Part shown: positions 61,390 through 64,000 of the stretch, one piece after another | How positions within the stretch are numbered: position 1 is the stretch's first letter | Layout: each line of letters opens with the position of its first letter | Source of the DNA: Agromyces archimandritae | Lineage (GTDB): Bacteria > Actinomycetota > Actinomycetes > Actinomycetales > Microbacteriaceae | Assembly: GCF_018024495.1 (NCBI RefSeq) | Contig: NZ_CP071696.1 | Span: 992,001 to 1,056,000, forward strand | Length of the DNA stretch: 64,000 nt | Direction: 5' to 3' | Position numbers and translations under genes: made by a program | Notes under the pieces: generated by a model | Databases searched by the model: none | Told to the model about the DNA's origin: nothing | The model's input: only the letters and a program-made list of their open reading frames with translations

Positions 61390-62183
61390 TCGTCCTCCTC
61401 CGACCCGAGGTAGGCCTCGATGACGGCCGGGTCGGCCTTGACCTCGGCCGGGGTGCCGTCGGCGATCTCCTTGCCGAAGTTCAGCACGACGACGCGTTCC
61501 GAGACCTCCATGACGAGCCCCATATCGTGCTCGATGAGCACGATGCCGACGCCGAGGTCGCGGATGCGGCGGATGAGCCCCATGAGCTCGGTCTTCTCGC
61601 GGTGGTTCAGGCCCGCCCCGGGCTCGTCGAGCAGCAACAGCCGGGGTCCGGATGCCAGGGCGCGCGCGATCTCGAGGCGGCGCTGCTCGCCGTAGGGCAG
61701 CTGGGTGACGAGGAGGTCCTCGTCGTGCCGGAACCCGACGAAGTCGAGCCAGCCGCGCGCATCCTCGGTGCACTGGGCTTCGGCGCGACGGTAGCGCGGA
61801 GTGTGCAGCAGGGCATCGATGACGTTCTCGCGAAGCCTGGAGTGCATGGCCGTCTTCACGTTGTCGAGCACGGTCATGTCGTGGAAAAGTCGTAGGTTCT
61901 GGAAGGTGCGCGCCATGCCCTTCTTCGTGATCGCCGACGGCCGGAGCCTCGTGATCTCCTCACCGGCGAAGCGCACGGTTCCGTCGCTCGGCCGGTAGAA
62001 CCCGGTGATGCAGTTGAACGCGCTCGTCTTGCCGGCGCCGTTCGGGCCGATGACCGAGACGATCTCACCGGCGTGCACGTCGAAGCTCAGCCCGTCGACG
62101 GCACGCACGCCGCCGAATCGGACGGCGAGGTTCTGCACGCTCAGCAGCAGTTCGCCGGCACGCACCTCGGTCGCCGCGGTCAT
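61386..62183 (-). CDS. livG: Branched-chain amino acid ABC transporter ATPase LivG
   Basis: 265 residues. Walker A GPNGAGKTS near residue 45, the LivG-type insert ARTFQNLRLFHDMTVLDNV, signature LPYGEQRRLEIARAL and Walker B LLLLDEPGAGLNHRE. It is longer than LivF, as usual. Its ATG overlaps the livM stop (ATGA). Confidence 0.95.
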   Translation of the reverse strand: MTAATEVRAGELLLSVQNLAVRFGGVRAVDGLSFDVHAGEIVSVIGPNGAGKTSAFNCITGFYRPSDGTVRFAGEEITRLRPSAITKKGMARTFQNLRLFHDMTVLDNVKTAMHSRLRENVIDALLHTPRYRRAEAQCTEDARGWLDFVGFRHDEDLLVTQLPYGEQRRLEIARALASGPRLLLLDEPGAGLNHREKTELMGLIRRIRDLGVGIVLIEHDMGLVMEVSERVVVLNFGKEIADGTPAEVKADPAVIEAYLGSEEDE

Positions 62184-63451
62184 CGGACCTCCTCCTGTTC
62201 GGGCGCGGCGGGGGCCGCCGGGGAAACGTCGGGCGGCGTGGATTCGGGATCCTGTCCGGCCGGATCGGGAGCCCCTTCCGCATCGGGCCGCGCCACGGCA
62301 TCCACTGCGGCATGGGGCCGCGCCGCAGCGTCGGACGGCACCGCGGCATCCGCCCCCGCGACGGCCTCGGCCGGCGGCTTGCGCCGCTTCAGGAACGGCA
62401 GCACCGCGTTCGCCGGCCACAGCCCCGACGGACGGAAGATCATGACGACGACGAGCAGGACGCCGAAGATCAGGTAGCGCCACTCGCTGAACTCGCGCAG
62501 GAACTCGGGCGCGAGCGAGACGAACAGGGCCCCGATGATGACGCCGGGCGTCGAGCCCATGCCGCCGAGCACGACCGCCATGAGGATGAGCGCCGAATAC
62601 AGGAACTCGAAGGAGGGCGGGGAGATCGCGCTGAGGTGCGTCGCGAGGAGGGTGCCGGCGAGGCCGCCCCAGACGGCACCGATGATGTACGCCGACAGCT
62701 TCGTCGTGTAGCCGTTGATGCCCATCGCCTCGCTGGCGTCCTCGTCGTCGCGGATCGACTTCCACGCGCGGCCGAGTTTGCCCCGGGAGAGCCGGGCGGC
62801 GCCCACGGTCGCCAGGCCGAGGGCGACGATGACGACGAAGTAGTAGAAGAGGATCTTCGCGCTGAAGTGGATGCCGCCGAGGTCGAGCCCGTCGGCGAAC
62901 GACCACCCGAAGAACGACCAGGTGGGGATGCCGTGGATGCCGCTCGCACCGCCCGTGACGTCGAGGTTCGTCGCCGTGATGCGGATGATCTCGCCGAAGC
63001 CGAGCGTGACGATCGCGAGGTAGTCGCTGCGGAGGCGGAGCGTCGGGCCGCCGATGACGATGCCCGCGAGGATGCAGGCGACGACGACCGCCGGGATCGT
63101 CTCGAGCATCGACCAGCCGAGCTGGGTGGAGAGGATGCCGGAGGTGTACGCGCCGACCGCGACGAAGGCGATGTAGCCGAGGTCGAGCAGGCCCGCGTAG
63201 CCGACGACCACGTTCAGCCCCATCGCGATCATGACGTAGATGAACGCCGAGGTCAGGATGGAGATGACATACGGCGAGGCGGTGATGAAGGGCAGGGCGA
63301 GCGCCGCGATGAACAGCAGCAGGCCGAGTCCGTTCATGAAGCGCTGCGGGGCGAGGAGCCCCGACAGCGGGGCGGGGCGCGGGCGCAACGGTGCCGGCGC
63401 GGCGATGTAGGCGCCGTGCGCGGCGGCGTCCCGGGTCTTCGGTGCGGCCAT
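62180..63451 (-). CDS. livM: Branched-chain amino acid ABC transporter permease LivM
   Basis: About 423 residues starting at ATG 63451 (a GTG at 63457 overlapping the livH stop is possible). Some ten hydrophobic helices follow with the LivM signature LNVVVGYAGLLDLGYIAFVAVGAYT and the coupling loop GRAWKSIRDDEDASEAMGIN. After the last helix a 60-residue Ala/Pro/Asp tail is added, which is unusual but seen in actinobacteria. It forms the membrane pore with LivH. Confidence 0.95.
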   Translation of the reverse strand: MAAPKTRDAAAHGAYIAAPAPLRPRPAPLSGLLAPQRFMNGLGLLLFIAALALPFITASPYVISILTSAFIYVMIAMGLNVVVGYAGLLDLGYIAFVAVGAYTSGILSTQLGWSMLETIPAVVVACILAGIVIGGPTLRLRSDYLAIVTLGFGEIIRITATNLDVTGGASGIHGIPTWSFFGWSFADGLDLGGIHFSAKILFYYFVVIVALGLATVGAARLSRGKLGRAWKSIRDDEDASEAMGINGYTTKLSAYIIGAVWGGLAGTLLATHLSAISPPSFEFLYSALILMAVVLGGMGSTPGVIIGALFVSLAPEFLREFSEWRYLIFGVLLVVVMIFRPSGLWPANAVLPFLKRRKPPAEAVAGADAAVPSDAAARPHAAVDAVARPDAEGAPDPAGQDPESTPPDVSPAAPAAPEQEEVR

Positions 63452-63453
63452 GA

Positions 63454-64000
63454 TCACATCCGTTCCGCGACGCGGGCCCCGAGGATCCCCGTGGGCCGGA
63501 TGGACAGGAACAGGATGAGGCACGCGAAGGTGAACACGTCGCGCCATTCGCCGCCGAGCACGAAGGTGCCGAAGGACTCGAGCAACCCGAGCACGAGCCC
63601 GCCGAGCATGGCGCCGTAGAGGTTGCCGATGCCGCCGATGACGGCCGCGGTGAAGGCCTTCAGCCCGATCGTGAAGCCCATCAGGAAGTCGATCGAGCCG
63701 TAGTAGGCGCCCGCCATGACGCCGGCGGCGCCGGCGAGCGCCGAGCCGATGAAGAAGGTGCGGGAGATGACCCGGTTGACGTTCACCCCCATGAGCAGCG
63801 AGGCCTGCGGGTCGAGCGCGATCGCGCGCATCGCCCGGCCCTCACGAGAACGCATCACGTAGAGCTGCAGCACCCACATGAGCAGGGCCGCGATGACCAT
63901 GAGGACGATCTGCGTGACCGAGACGCGACCGCCGAGCACGTCGAAGGAGCCGCCGGAGAGCCGGAACGGGAACACCTCGGGCGAGGGGCCGAAGATCTGC
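63454..64000 (-). CDS. livH: Branched-chain amino acid ABC transporter permease LivH (N-terminus beyond right edge)
   Basis: 182 codons are visible; the start lies to the right of the window. MRSREGRAMRAIALDPQASLLMGVNVNRVI is the LivH coupling region, followed by GFTIGLKAFTAAVIGGIGNLYGAMLGGLVLG and the end ILGARVAERM. It overlaps or abuts livM. The substrate-binding protein gene is expected further right but is not seen. Confidence 0.93.
   Translation of the reverse strand, partial: QIFGPSPEVFPFRLSGGSFDVLGGRVSVTQIVLMVIAALLMWVLQLYVMRSREGRAMRAIALDPQASLLMGVNVNRVISRTFFIGSALAGAAGVMAGAYYGSIDFLMGFTIGLKAFTAAVIGGIGNLYGAMLGGLVLGLLESFGTFVLGGEWRDVFTFACLILFLSIRPTGILGARVAERM

Overview
The window comes from a high-GC Gram-positive actinomycete, most likely Microbacteriaceae. 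Reasons: the tuf/fusA/rpsG/rpsL and rpoB/rpoC proteins are actinobacterial in form; GTG and TTG starts are frequent; many genes start leaderless just after a TANNNT -10 box; and there are family-typical neighbours (YidC next to a DUF6412-type protein, a DUF5997-type protein divergent from a LysR-effector-domain protein). The genus is not resolved. No transposase, integrase, tRNA, rRNA or CRISPR array was found, so the window reads as chromosomal backbone with accessory blocks.

Layout. 1-4866: a large surface protein (von Willebrand A domain plus many DUF5979-like repeats) running off the left edge. 5058-9653: the str operon rpsL-rpsG-fusA-tuf with its promoter and terminator, read leftwards. 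9679-21351: a type VII (ESX/WXG) secretion locus read leftwards: an RDD-FHA membrane protein, an EssC-like triple-ATPase with an N-terminal FHA domain, a five-gene effector-like cassette, a WXG100 protein and two accessory genes. 21491-24644: membrane proteins of unknown function and a seven-copy palindromic repeat array. 25051-32506: rpoB-rpoC. 32789-35604: two tandem spermidine-synthase-like proteins and a sugar-dehydrogenase lipoprotein, divergent from rpoB. 35630-37255: a secreted GHL10-type glycosidase.

37442-41081: a second copy of the five-gene T7SS cassette, same gene order, opposite strand, no secretion ATPase of its own. 41209-54969: mixed housekeeping and accessory genes (SprT-like protease, CGNR regulator, ComB-like phosphatase, HelD/HelR helicase divergent from a DEAD-box RNA helicase, secreted lipase, GNAT, FAD oxidoreductase, nucleoside hydrolase, NUDIX-like protein). 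55125-58187: an esterase, a second palindromic repeat family, a DUF5997/LysR-effector gene pair, three copies of an 88-bp inverted-repeat element and a 51-bp tandem repeat. 58188-64000: YidC insertase with its DUF6412-type neighbour, an M24 peptidase, and a branched-chain amino acid ABC operon livH-M-G-F, with livH cut by the right edge.

Most interesting signals. (1) The duplicated five-gene T7SS cassette, whose second gene carries a T7SS-signal-like N-terminus and a two-helix membrane hairpin. (2) A near-palindrome with GGGGAG/CTCCCC arms placed 61-65 bases upstream of the start codon of all three T7SS transcription units, including one copy inside the eccC coding sequence. (3) A symmetric divergent promoter for helD/helR and the DEAD-box helicase. 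(4) A regular TANNNT-N6/7-start pattern marking nine leaderless genes. (5) Three unrelated intergenic repeat families.
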